From positions 1-39,416 of the forward strand of contig JAUSGG010000181.1 in the NCBI GenBank assembly GCA_030649165.1: DNA of 39,416 nt, written 5' to 3'. A program made the position numbers and the translations under genes. Below are positions 1 to 8,220 of the stretch, one piece after another. The notes beneath the pieces are model-generated. The model did not search any database, had not been told where the DNA came from, and saw only the letters and a list, made by a program, of their open reading frames with translations. Source of the DNA: Armatimonadota bacterium. Its GTDB lineage: Bacteria; Armatimonadota; UBA5829; JAUSEB01. How positions within the stretch are numbered: position 1 is the stretch's first letter; each line of letters opens with the position of its first letter.

Positions 1-65
1 ACAATACGATCAAGTTCTCGCCGCTCCTGCGGCGTCAAATCGATTCGTGGAAGCGCTCGCGCCAT
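1..65 (-). CDS. IS630-family transposase, N-terminal fragment (runs off the window)
   Basis: Reading the minus strand from the ATG at 65 gives MARALPRIDLTPQERRELDR and continues past the window edge. The phrase 'LTPxERRELxR' is typical of the N-terminal helix-turn-helix of IS630/Tc1-type DDE transposases. A strong ribosome-binding site (TAGGAGG) lies 4 nt before the ATG, so this is a real start. The transposase would cut and paste the element at TA dinucleotides. Only 21 residues are visible; the catalytic DDE core is outside the window, so the family call rests on the N-terminus and the context of a gene interrupted at a CTAG site. Confidence 0.6.
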   Translation of the reverse strand, partial: MARALPRIDLTPQERRELDRI

Positions 66-139
66 ACTGCCTCCTACCTTTTTTTGTAGGATAACACGTA
101 CGCGAGTATTAGTCAATGTATTTCAGAAACGCACTACTA
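66..139. mobile_element. Terminal region of the IS630-like element and junction with the interrupted gene
   Basis: This 74-bp non-coding stretch lies between the transposase start and the point (about 139-142) where an FN3-domain reading frame suddenly begins with PDFTGT-like codons. The junction contains CTAG at 137-140. IS630 elements are known to insert at TA, often within CTAG, which fits. The other end of the element is outside the window, so the inverted repeat and target duplication cannot be confirmed. Confidence 0.5.
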
Positions 140-159
140 GTCCCGACTTCACGGGAACG

Positions 160-1896
160 ATGATACGGTACAAGATGAACGGTTACCCATCGAGCCCAAC
201 GGATGGAGCGCTCGCTGCCGATGAGGCGGGCGCTCCCGGCGCGGCGGACGGCTGCGCCCACTCCGGCCTTATGACGGGCGCGACCTACTACTATCGGGCG
301 TTTTCGCACGACGCTTTGAGCAACTACAACACTTCCACATCAGTTACGGCATCGGCGACAACCGGCTCCGGCACGCTTTGGCTCGATGAGACCTTCAACT
401 CATACCCCAATGGCAACCTCGGTAGCCAGGGCAACTGGGCCACGGTCGCCGGTGAAAGCCAGGTCGAATCGTCATTCGCCTCGGGAGGGTCCGGCAAGGC
501 GATACTCCTTGACTGCGTCGCGGCCGGCGGTACTGTGAGTAATGACTACGGCGGATTTGCGAAGAAGACTTCAGGAGCCCAGGCGATATCCTTCGACGCA
601 GCCCAGACCTGGGCGGGAACGACCTCGACCACCATCTTCGGAAGCCTCTACTTCTACGGCGACGACTCGGCGACGGAGATTGCCCGGTTCGGCGGAACGA
701 CGGGACAGTGGCGGCTGGAATACGGCTCAGGGAATGTAGCCATTCTTGAGAGTTCCGTGGTTCAGAACACGTGGTACAACATCAAGCTCGTCTTCGATAT
801 TGGCCAGAGGAAGATCAGCGCTTACGTCAACGGGGCAAGCAGAGCGAGCAGTCTTTCGTGGAAGACCGGCTCGGGAACCAATCTCGCCCGAATCAGTCCC
901 TCTTCAAGTTCAGTGTCGGGACTCTCGGTTCAGCAGTTGTACCTGGACAGCGTAAAAGGGGAGACTTATCCCCTGGCTCCGACCGGGGTCACGGACGACG
1001 GGGCTTACACCGGCTCCCTGAGCAAGCTGCACTGCTCGTGGACGGCGGGAGGTCCATCGTCCATCGAACACAAGTACGCGATAGGGACCATCCCAGGCGG
1101 AACAAACGTAGTGGGATGGACTAACGTAGGGGGTCTCACGGAGATATGGAAGGACGGTCTCGCGCTTGAGTCGGGCCGAACATACTACTTTGCCGTGCAG
1201 TCCGGAAACGGCTGCGGGTCGTGGACGACATCCGTCAACTCAAACGGCATAAAGACGCCTTCGGTCGAGGTAGGCATACTCGCCGCAAAGGCCCTGCCCA
1301 ACGGGTCTTTCGCGTTGGACAACAAGGCGATACGAGGCAAGGTGATCTCCGCCGTGTTCCCAGGCTACTTCTACATTCAGGAACCGAGCAGTTATGCCGG
1401 TCTAAAAGCTCTCTCGCCGATTTCCGTTACCGCGGGAGCTTACGTTGACGTCGCGGGCCTGATGAAAGGCGCCGGGGCCGAAAGATACATCGACTGCACG
1501 GGCAACGCAGTGGCGCTTACGACGCCCGGCCCCGGCGTTCCGTCTTCGGTTGTGATGACCAACGCGTCGGTCGGTGGGGCCGCTCTCGGCACGTACGCTC
1601 CCGCGGTCGTTGGCGCTATTGGGCCTTACAACATAGGCTCAATGGTAACTGTCTACGGGATAGTGACACAGAGGAAGACAACCGATCCGAAGTACTTCTA
1701 CATCGACGACGGCTGCGGTATTAGAGACGGGACAACGACGGACGGCGCTGAGAATGTGGGAGTGAGGATCATAGCGGATCCCGCCGGTTATCCGGTGGGC
1801 GCGTACCTGGCCGGCATCGGCATCGCCTCCTGTTTCGACAGTTCGGGGCTCAGGCCGCAGATGTTGCCCGTTAGCGCGCGGATTCTGTACCCTTAG
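160..1896 (+). CDS. Truncated secreted protein: FN3 (partial), LamG-like, FN3-like, C-terminal double OB-like domain
   Basis: This is the C-terminal part of a large extracellular protein whose 5' end is lost at the IS630-like junction near 139. The frame stays open upstream of the ATG at 160, which sits mid-domain (FTGTMIRYK), so that ATG is not the native start. Order from the ATG: rest of an FN3 domain (about 1-68), a concanavalin/LamG-like domain (about 72-268), an FN3-like domain starting SVTDDGAYTG-style (about 272-370), then two OB-like halves (about 373-578) with RGKVIS...FYIQEP and VTVYGIVTQ...FYIDDG. No catalytic module, signal peptide or anchor remains. It is very similar, in protein and DNA, to the end of the next gene (about 4220-5970), so it is probably a recent duplicate. 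Likely a pseudogene fragment, since it lacks its secretion signal. Confidence 0.75.
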   Translation: MIRYKMNGYPSSPTDGALAADEAGAPGAADGCAHSGLMTGATYYYRAFSHDALSNYNTSTSVTASATTGSGTLWLDETFNSYPNGNLGSQGNWATVAGESQVESSFASGGSGKAILLDCVAAGGTVSNDYGGFAKKTSGAQAISFDAAQTWAGTTSTTIFGSLYFYGDDSATEIARFGGTTGQWRLEYGSGNVAILESSVVQNTWYNIKLVFDIGQRKISAYVNGASRASSLSWKTGSGTNLARISPSSSSVSGLSVQQLYLDSVKGETYPLAPTGVTDDGAYTGSLSKLHCSWTAGGPSSIEHKYAIGTIPGGTNVVGWTNVGGLTEIWKDGLALESGRTYYFAVQSGNGCGSWTTSVNSNGIKTPSVEVGILAAKALPNGSFALDNKAIRGKVISAVFPGYFYIQEPSSYAGLKALSPISVTAGAYVDVAGLMKGAGAERYIDCTGNAVALTTPGPGVPSSVVMTNASVGGAALGTYAPAVVGAIGPYNIGSMVTVYGIVTQRKTTDPKYFYIDDGCGIRDGTTTDGAENVGVRIIADPAGYPVGAYLAGIGIASCFDSSGLRPQMLPVSARILYP

Positions 1897-1904
1897 ACAA
1901 TGCG

Positions 1905-1982
1905 ATGCGCGTGGAGAGAGTCGCGCGAGCTTACCGATCCTTCGGTAGCAAAGCGGCGGTGTCGCTGCCGAAGGACGCGCAT
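1905..1982 (+). promoter_or_regulatory. Candidate structured leader RNA, possibly GEMM-I (c-di-GMP)-like
   Basis: In the 117-nt gap before the CBM6 protein, ATGCGCGT (1905-1912) pairs perfectly with ACGCGCAT (1975-1982) and encloses two hairpins: 1929-1949 (UACCGA/UCGGUA stem with one bulge) and 1955-1969 (5-bp stem). The linker reads GCAAAGC (1948-1954) and the 3' part reads TGCCGAAGG, both resembling conserved pieces of the GEMM-I riboswitch. The upstream GGGCAAACC core is not intact (GAGCTTACC here) and the first hairpin loop is not GNRA. The paired architecture is visible; the ligand class is a guess. Confidence 0.35.
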
Positions 1983-2013
1983 AATATAAGCTAACACGTA
2001 TGGAGAGAGTGTT

Positions 2014-5000
2014 GTGCGAATTCTGATCTGTTTGGTTGTCCTGACTGCAACGCTGAGCGCCGGTTCCTTGTGGGCCGTCCCCAAGTCCATCATCGACTTG
2101 GGTTCGCCCGACACGGCGACGTTGATGACCCATATCCAGGTTGCGGACGGCGACACCACGCCCGCGACCATCGGCGGCCTGACTTGCCGCCGCAACGTGA
2201 ATCCCTCGGAAGACCGATACTTCTACTTCGGCATCGACAACAGTTTCGCATATCAGGGCAGCCGGCCCACCTTGTACATCACCATCCACTATTACGACAC
2301 CGGTTCCGGGTCGCTGGAGCTGCACTACGACTCGACCAGCGCCGCCTACACGAGCGGCGGCGCGGTGACTCTCACCAACAGCAACACCTGGAAGTCGAAG
2401 GGCTTTCGTGTCACGGACGGCTACTTCGGCAATCGCCAGAACGGCGGGGCCGATTTCCGAATAGTCGGTCCGGCCTCGACCACATTCTACCTCGACCTGG
2501 TGTACGCGCGAGACTTCTGCGGGCCAAACCCCCGCGTTCGCATTCATCCGCCTCCCGGACGGCCAACTATGAACGCGCAAGCAACGCGCGACCTGATGGA
2601 GAATTGGGACCAGTGGCAGGTGACTCGAGCTTACACGAACGTCTTCGGCGATTACGATCATTCCATCCCCAACTTTACGGACGCTGAACTCAGCTCTTTC
2701 TACGCTCAACTCGTCGCATCCGGCATAGGCATCTGCATGGAGACCGGAGCCATAACCCAAAACGGCGGCGAGGAGGCGTTCAATAACAATAAGGCTTTGC
2801 ACGACCGCATCATCAGTAATGGAGGCCCGCTTGATTCTCTGGCTATGCAGGAGCCTCTTACGGGAGCCCGTTACAACAACTGGGGAAACGAGTTCGCGGC
2901 GAACGAAACGGTGGACTGGATCCAGTTGGTGCGCCAGAACCGCCCGGGAGTCCGGATAGGCAGCATCGAGGCCTATCCTTATAACAGCCAGTCTTTGCTG
3001 CAGTGGTGGATTACGGCTTTGCAGGACCGCTGCGCTCAGAGGGGGGTCGAAGGAATAGACTTCTTCGAGATAGACTGCGACTGGCGGATTTTCCCCAGCC
3101 AGGGCAACTGGACAACGGTCAAAAACCTTGAAACCTGGTGCCACAACAACGGGCTTGCCTACAGCGTTATCTACTGGCCGGGCCCTCACGCGTCGAGTAT
3201 GAATGACATAGATTTCTACACCGACATCATGAACCAGGGCAACGCCTATAAGAACGCCGGAGGCGCGCCGGACGAGTACGATATCCAGTGCTGGGACTAT
3301 ATCCCGTTGAACACCGTGCCGGAAACCACGAACTATACCTTTACCAATGGGGCCATCAGGTTCATAAACGCGTACGTGCCGCGACCTCAGAGCCCCTACA
3401 ATGGCGTCATTTCGCTGCCCGGGATTATCCGGGCCGAGAACTTCGACAAAGGCGGGGAGAATGTAGCGTATCACGATCTATCCATCGGCAATACGGGCGG
3501 CGACTACCGCATCGATGACAGCGTCGATATAGAAACCGTTGGAGGCATTCGCAACGTCGGGTGGATCGAGACCGCCGAATGGCTGGAGTATACGGTCAAT
3601 GTGGCCGCCGTCGGCAGCTACACCATCGAAGTCAGGGTTGCCACTCCGAACAATGGGTGCACGTTCCACATCGAGATAAACGGAACCAACGTCACGGGGA
3701 CGCAGACGATTCCCAACACGACTGATTGGCGCATTTGGACCTCGAAGATCGTCTCAGGGGTCAGCCTCAACGCGGGAGAGCAGACGCTGCGGCTCGTGGT
3801 CGATAGCGGGAGCTGGAACGTCGATTACGTTTACGTGAGAAGCGCCGCGGCGCCTATCGATCCGGTGACGAATTTCACCGCCGACTATGGTGGCAGCCAG
3901 AACACGCTCTCTTGGACCAACTCGAGCGACAGTCGCTTTACCGGCACGATGATCCGCTACAAGACCACGGGCTATCCTACGAGCGTCACCGATGGAACGC
4001 TTGTGATAAACAAATCCAACAATCCCGGAACGAGCGACAGCCACATCCACACCGGGCTGACAAGCACGGTGGCTTACTACTACTCTGCTTTCGCTCACGA
4101 TGGCGCCGGCGGATACGCGAGCAAAGTGGACGCCGGCGCCATGCATCCCGTGACGAGCTTTACCGCGTCCGCGGGCTTGCAGCAGGTCAATCTCTCGTGG
4201 CAAAACCCGCCCAATCTTGATTACACCGGAACGATGGTCCGGTACAAGACGAACGGCTATCCTTCCGACATATCGGACGGCGCTCTACTGACCGATGAGC
4301 CCGGCCCTCCCAACGCGTCAGACGGCTGCGTCCACTCCGGGCTCATAACCGGGGCAACTTGCTACTACCGGGCGTTCTCGCACGACGCTTTGAACAACTA
4401 CAATACGTCGACATCAGTTACGGCATCCGGGACAACCGAATCCGCGACGCTTTGGCTTGAGGAGACGTTTGACGCTCGCGCAAACGGCAACCTGGGAGGG
4501 CAGGGCAACTGGACCACAGTCGCCGCGCAAAGCCAGGTGGAATCGTCCTTCGCCTCGGGAGGATCGGGCAAAGCAATACTCCTCGACTGTGTCGCCGCGG
4601 GCGGCACGGTGACAAATGACTACGACGGATTTGCGAAGAAGACTTCAGGAGTGCGGGCGGTTTCTTTCGACGTATCCCAAACGTGGGCCGGAACGACCTC
4701 GACCACCATCTTCGGCAGCCTTTATTTCTACGGAGATGATTCATCGACGGAGATAGCTCGCTTCGGCGGAACGACGGGGCAGTGGCGGCTGGAATACGGC
4801 TCAGGCAACGTGGCCATTCTTGAGAGTTCCGTGGTTCAGAACACGTGGTACAACGTGAAGCTCGTCTTCGACGTAGTCACGAGGAAGGTCAGCGTCTACG
4901 TCAACGGCGCAAGCAAAGGCAGCAACCTGGCCTGGAAGACAGGTTCGGGGACCAATATTCATAGAATCAGCCCCTCCTCAAGTATCGTCTCTGGACTCAC

Positions 5001-5973
5001 TGTTCAGCAGCTCTATCTTGACAACATAAGAGGAGAAACCTCTCCCGCGGCCCCGGCTTCGGTCACGGACGACGGGGCCTACACCGGCTCTCTGAGCAAG
5101 CTGCACTGTTCCTGGACATCGGGAGGGCCGTCGGCTGTCGAGCACAAGTACGGCATAGGGACATTTGCCGGTTCGACAAACGTATTGGGATGGACGGACC
5201 TTGGGTCTGCCCTGGAAGTCACAAAAGACGGCCTATCGCTGGAAGCGAACAGAACTTACTACTTCACCGTGCAGTCAGGAAACGGCTATGGGACCTGGAG
5301 CAATTCCACCAACTCGAACGGCATCAAGACGCCGACCGCCGCTGTGGACATACTTGCGGCAAAAGGTCTGCCGAACGGATCACTGGCCGCGGACAACAGA
5401 GCGATAAGAGGCAAGGTGATCTCCGCGGCGTTTCCTGGATATTTCTATATCCAGGAGCCGGGCGGCTACTACGGCCTGAAAGCTCTCTCATCCGCTGCGG
5501 TCACTCCCGGCGCTTATGTCGATGTCGCGGGATTGATGAAAGGCGCGGGAGCTGAGAGATACATAGACTGCACGGGCAACGCCATCGGCACGACAACTCC
5601 GGGACCGGGTGTTCCGAGTCCTGTCGTCATGACCAACGCGTCGGTCGGTGGAGCCTCTCTTGGCCTGTACTCCCCCGGAGTCACGGGCGCGATAGGGCCC
5701 CACAACATCGGCTCTCCGGTGACGATCTACGGCAGAGTGACCCAGAGGAAGACGACCGATCCGAAGTACTTCTACGTAGACGACGGCTGCGGTCTGAGAG
5801 ACGGAACGACGACCGGCGGAGAGGAGAATGTCGGAATCAGGGTGATGGCCGATCCGGCGGCCTATGCCGAGGGCTGCTACGTCGCCATTGCGGGTATCAG
5901 CTCCTGCTTCGACTCAGCGGGCATGAGGCCGGAGATATTGCCAATCGCCATTACAGTTCTGAGGACGCCATAA
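2014..5973 (+). CDS. Secreted multidomain protein: TIM-barrel-like module, CBM6, two FN3, LamG-like, double OB-like
   Basis: The start is GTG with GGAGAGAG just upstream. A Sec signal peptide (about 1-22, ending SLWA) leads into a beta-sandwich-like domain (about 25-165) and then a region (about 170-455) with features of an alpha/beta barrel, such as GIDFFEIDCDW and LAMQEP. A family 6 carbohydrate-binding module follows (about 468-610: IIRAENFDKGG ... IETAEWLEYTVNV ... TLRLVVDSGSWNVDYVYV). Then come two FN3 domains (about 617-706 and 711-809), a LamG-like domain (812-1009), an FN3-like domain (1013-1106) and a C-terminal double OB-like module (1109-1319). It probably binds, and perhaps hydrolyses, a plant or microbial polysaccharide outside the cell. 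The barrel's glycoside hydrolase family was not identified. The next gene starts 18 nt downstream, so the two are probably cotranscribed. Confidence 0.85.
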   Translation: MRILICLVVLTATLSAGSLWAVPKSIIDLGSPDTATLMTHIQVADGDTTPATIGGLTCRRNVNPSEDRYFYFGIDNSFAYQGSRPTLYITIHYYDTGSGSLELHYDSTSAAYTSGGAVTLTNSNTWKSKGFRVTDGYFGNRQNGGADFRIVGPASTTFYLDLVYARDFCGPNPRVRIHPPPGRPTMNAQATRDLMENWDQWQVTRAYTNVFGDYDHSIPNFTDAELSSFYAQLVASGIGICMETGAITQNGGEEAFNNNKALHDRIISNGGPLDSLAMQEPLTGARYNNWGNEFAANETVDWIQLVRQNRPGVRIGSIEAYPYNSQSLLQWWITALQDRCAQRGVEGIDFFEIDCDWRIFPSQGNWTTVKNLETWCHNNGLAYSVIYWPGPHASSMNDIDFYTDIMNQGNAYKNAGGAPDEYDIQCWDYIPLNTVPETTNYTFTNGAIRFINAYVPRPQSPYNGVISLPGIIRAENFDKGGENVAYHDLSIGNTGGDYRIDDSVDIETVGGIRNVGWIETAEWLEYTVNVAAVGSYTIEVRVATPNNGCTFHIEINGTNVTGTQTIPNTTDWRIWTSKIVSGVSLNAGEQTLRLVVDSGSWNVDYVYVRSAAAPIDPVTNFTADYGGSQNTLSWTNSSDSRFTGTMIRYKTTGYPTSVTDGTLVINKSNNPGTSDSHIHTGLTSTVAYYYSAFAHDGAGGYASKVDAGAMHPVTSFTASAGLQQVNLSWQNPPNLDYTGTMVRYKTNGYPSDISDGALLTDEPGPPNASDGCVHSGLITGATCYYRAFSHDALNNYNTSTSVTASGTTESATLWLEETFDARANGNLGGQGNWTTVAAQSQVESSFASGGSGKAILLDCVAAGGTVTNDYDGFAKKTSGVRAVSFDVSQTWAGTTSTTIFGSLYFYGDDSSTEIARFGGTTGQWRLEYGSGNVAILESSVVQNTWYNVKLVFDVVTRKVSVYVNGASKGSNLAWKTGSGTNIHRISPSSSIVSGLTVQQLYLDNIRGETSPAAPASVTDDGAYTGSLSKLHCSWTSGGPSAVEHKYGIGTFAGSTNVLGWTDLGSALEVTKDGLSLEANRTYYFTVQSGNGYGTWSNSTNSNGIKTPTAAVDILAAKGLPNGSLAADNRAIRGKVISAAFPGYFYIQEPGGYYGLKALSSAAVTPGAYVDVAGLMKGAGAERYIDCTGNAIGTTTPGPGVPSPVVMTNASVGGASLGLYSPGVTGAIGPHNIGSPVTIYGRVTQRKTTDPKYFYVDDGCGLRDGTTTGGEENVGIRVMADPAAYAEGCYVAIAGISSCFDSAGMRPEILPIAITVLRTP

Positions 5974-5991
5974 GGGTATAAGGAGCGCAAC

Positions 5992-8220
5992 GTGAGAAAA
6001 CCGAACTGCGGATTTGTAATCCTGACCATAGCTTTGCTCGCATTGTCCATAGCAGGCACGGCCTGGGGTCAGTCGGTCCGGTGGAACGCTGACGGAACGA
6101 AGTCGCTGACGCAGGAAACCTGGACACTGGCCGGGAATCCGAGCGACGGCCTGACGAAGTCCAACGACTTCTCGAACGGTCAGGCCGACACGGGATCCGA
6201 CGGTGTCTGGCACATCAACGATAACAACAGCCCGTCGGCGGCCTACATGAGAATGTACAAGGACCCGGGAGGACTATCCTCCCAGGGCATCGTTATGGCC
6301 AGGGCGAGGTTCATTGCGGCGTCGGCCAGCATATCCGGCACGTTCGGTTACTCCTATGCGTCGGGCAATCACTCCGTCGTGATGGCGATCAGGGGCGGAC
6401 AGATCAACTGGAAGACGGCGGAGAGCGACAACATGGTTCCAGCTCCCGTCAGCGTCGATACCTCGGTCTATCGCGTTTACGCCCTGAGGTGGTACTCGGA
6501 CGGCTCGTTCGACGCCTGGTATTCCAACACGACCGACTGGAGTTCCAACCAGAGTGATTGGACTCAGGTCGTGTCCGGCGGGCGCGTCGATACCGGCATT
6601 TCGCAGACCGCTCTCATCGATCACAACAGCGTCGCTCGGACCGGCCTTCTCCTGGGCAGCTTCGGCACGAGCACGATATCCTGGGAAGGCAACGTCGATT
6701 ATATCGCGTGGTCCAACAACAGCGGGGAATGGCTGCCCTGGAACTTCAACCCGCTCCCCACGCAGCCCGATGACTCGCAGTACGTCAGCGACACGATCCC
6801 CTCCGCAATGGGGCCCGGCCAGCAGTACAGCGTGTCCGTAACTCTGAAGAACAGCGGAAGCAACACGTGGACTGCCGCGGCCGGCTACAAACTTGGCGCG
6901 GTCGGCGACTCCGACCCCTTCTGTGCCTTCAACAGAGTCGATCTGGCGGGCGGGGACTCCATCGCCCAGAACCAGCAGAAAACCTTTAGCTTCACGATGA
7001 CCGGCCCCTCCACGCCGGGCACATACACCACCGACTGGCGGATGATCCACGAGGGCATAGGCTGGTTTGGCTACACCTTGACCAAGCAGATCGCGGTACT
7101 CTGGCCTGATTCCGCTCAGTATATCTCCGACACTATCCCAGCCACAATGAACGGCGGCCAGCAGTACAACGTCTCCGTCACGATGAGGAACACCAGCCAG
7201 AACACCTGGACGCTGGCCTCCGGCTGCAGGCTGGGAGCAGTGGATGATTCGGACCCGTTCTACAGCGAGGGCCGCGTCGATTTGGGACCGTCCGAATCCA
7301 TCGGTCCGGACCAGCAAAAGACCTTCAGCTTCACCATGACCGCCCCGAGTTCCGCGGGCACATACACGACCGACTGGAGAATGGTGCGCGAGAGTCTCTG
7401 GTGGTTCGGCGACACCCTCACGAAACAGGTTGAGGTTGCATTCACAGGTCCGCCGCCAGGGCTGCTCCTGGATGATCCCCTTCAGGGATCGACGAGCGGA
7501 ACGCGTCAGGGAGGGCAGTTCGTCACCGGCGGATGGAAGGTAACCGGCACGCAGGACTGGATCTTCTGGCATCTGCCTTACACTGTCAGCCATGGCGCGG
7601 CCGAGTTCTACATAATAGGGCTCAACTCCAGGGATAGTCGCCCCACCATGTACGACAAGACCGAACTCTGGCACATGTACGACTACACCTATGGCAACGC
7701 CGACTATCAGTACAATGGCGGGTACAGAGAGAACCCCTACAAGCACTTCATCAGGAAGAACGGGGTAGCGAGCGACTATAACAACACGACCGACGCCTGC
7801 GAGGTCTTGTGGGCCACTCCGACCGAATACTATGAAGCCGACACGCCCGTCCTGAGCTGGAACGCCGCCAACAACTATCACTTCCGGGTGGAATGGGGGC
7901 CGGACGGTCAGGGCAACAGCGTGCTGAAGATATATCGTGACGGGGTTCTGGTCCTCGAACGGGGTGTCGCCGGGCAATTACGCTCCGCCCGGCCACAGTG
8001 TCAGGATTGCGTCCAGCAACAGATACGCCGCGGATTCGGGCGCGCCGATAGATGCGATTTTCAGCTATGTGAAGGTGTGGGATCTGTCCACCTATGTGCC
8101 AAACGCTCCCACCATCGTTTCGCCCGTGAGCGGCTCGACCCGGAAGAGCAACCTGGCCTTCATCAAATGGTCCGGCGACACCTCGACCAGGTATCAGGTC
8201 AGAGTCTGCACGGTGAATGA
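5992..8220 (+). CDS. Secreted protein, 5' part: LamG-like, two NBR1-type Ig-like domains, LamG-like (frameshifted gene)
   Basis: The start is GTG with AAGGAG about 6 nt upstream, 18 nt after the previous gene. A signal peptide (about 1-26, cleavage near AWG/QS) is followed by a LamG/concanavalin-like domain (about 30-250). Two Ig-like repeats of the NBR1 type follow (about 262-362 and 375-482), each with a 'sDtIP..M..GQQY.VSVT..N...NTWT ... TFSFTMT.P...GTYTTDWRM' pattern. A second LamG-like domain (about 487-660) ends this frame. After about residue 657 the frame becomes unrelated sequence (RGVAGQLRSARPQ...) while the natural continuation appears one base over, from about 7960. The real protein therefore spans 5992-11503 (about 1837 aa) unless the shift is genuine. 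Confidence 0.8.
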   Translation: MRKPNCGFVILTIALLALSIAGTAWGQSVRWNADGTKSLTQETWTLAGNPSDGLTKSNDFSNGQADTGSDGVWHINDNNSPSAAYMRMYKDPGGLSSQGIVMARARFIAASASISGTFGYSYASGNHSVVMAIRGGQINWKTAESDNMVPAPVSVDTSVYRVYALRWYSDGSFDAWYSNTTDWSSNQSDWTQVVSGGRVDTGISQTALIDHNSVARTGLLLGSFGTSTISWEGNVDYIAWSNNSGEWLPWNFNPLPTQPDDSQYVSDTIPSAMGPGQQYSVSVTLKNSGSNTWTAAAGYKLGAVGDSDPFCAFNRVDLAGGDSIAQNQQKTFSFTMTGPSTPGTYTTDWRMIHEGIGWFGYTLTKQIAVLWPDSAQYISDTIPATMNGGQQYNVSVTMRNTSQNTWTLASGCRLGAVDDSDPFYSEGRVDLGPSESIGPDQQKTFSFTMTAPSSAGTYTTDWRMVRESLWWFGDTLTKQVEVAFTGPPPGLLLDDPLQGSTSGTRQGGQFVTGGWKVTGTQDWIFWHLPYTVSHGAAEFYIIGLNSRDSRPTMYDKTELWHMYDYTYGNADYQYNGGYRENPYKHFIRKNGVASDYNNTTDACEVLWATPTEYYEADTPVLSWNAANNYHFRVEWGPDGQGNSVLKIYRDGVLVLERGVAGQLRSARPQCQDCVQQQIRRGFGRADRCDFQLCEGVGSVHLCAKRSHHRFARERLDPEEQPGLHQMVRRHLDQVSGQSLHGE

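Noticed and set aside
1639-3474. A 611-residue open frame on the minus strand
   Set aside because: It lies opposite the secreted proteins, has low-complexity R/V/A-rich composition typical of the reverse of high-GC genes, no RBS, and spans the intergenic leader.
6274-7977. A 567-residue open frame on the minus strand
   Set aside because: Mirror of the NBR1-like/LamG region; no recognisable domains, and the opposite strand has clear domains.
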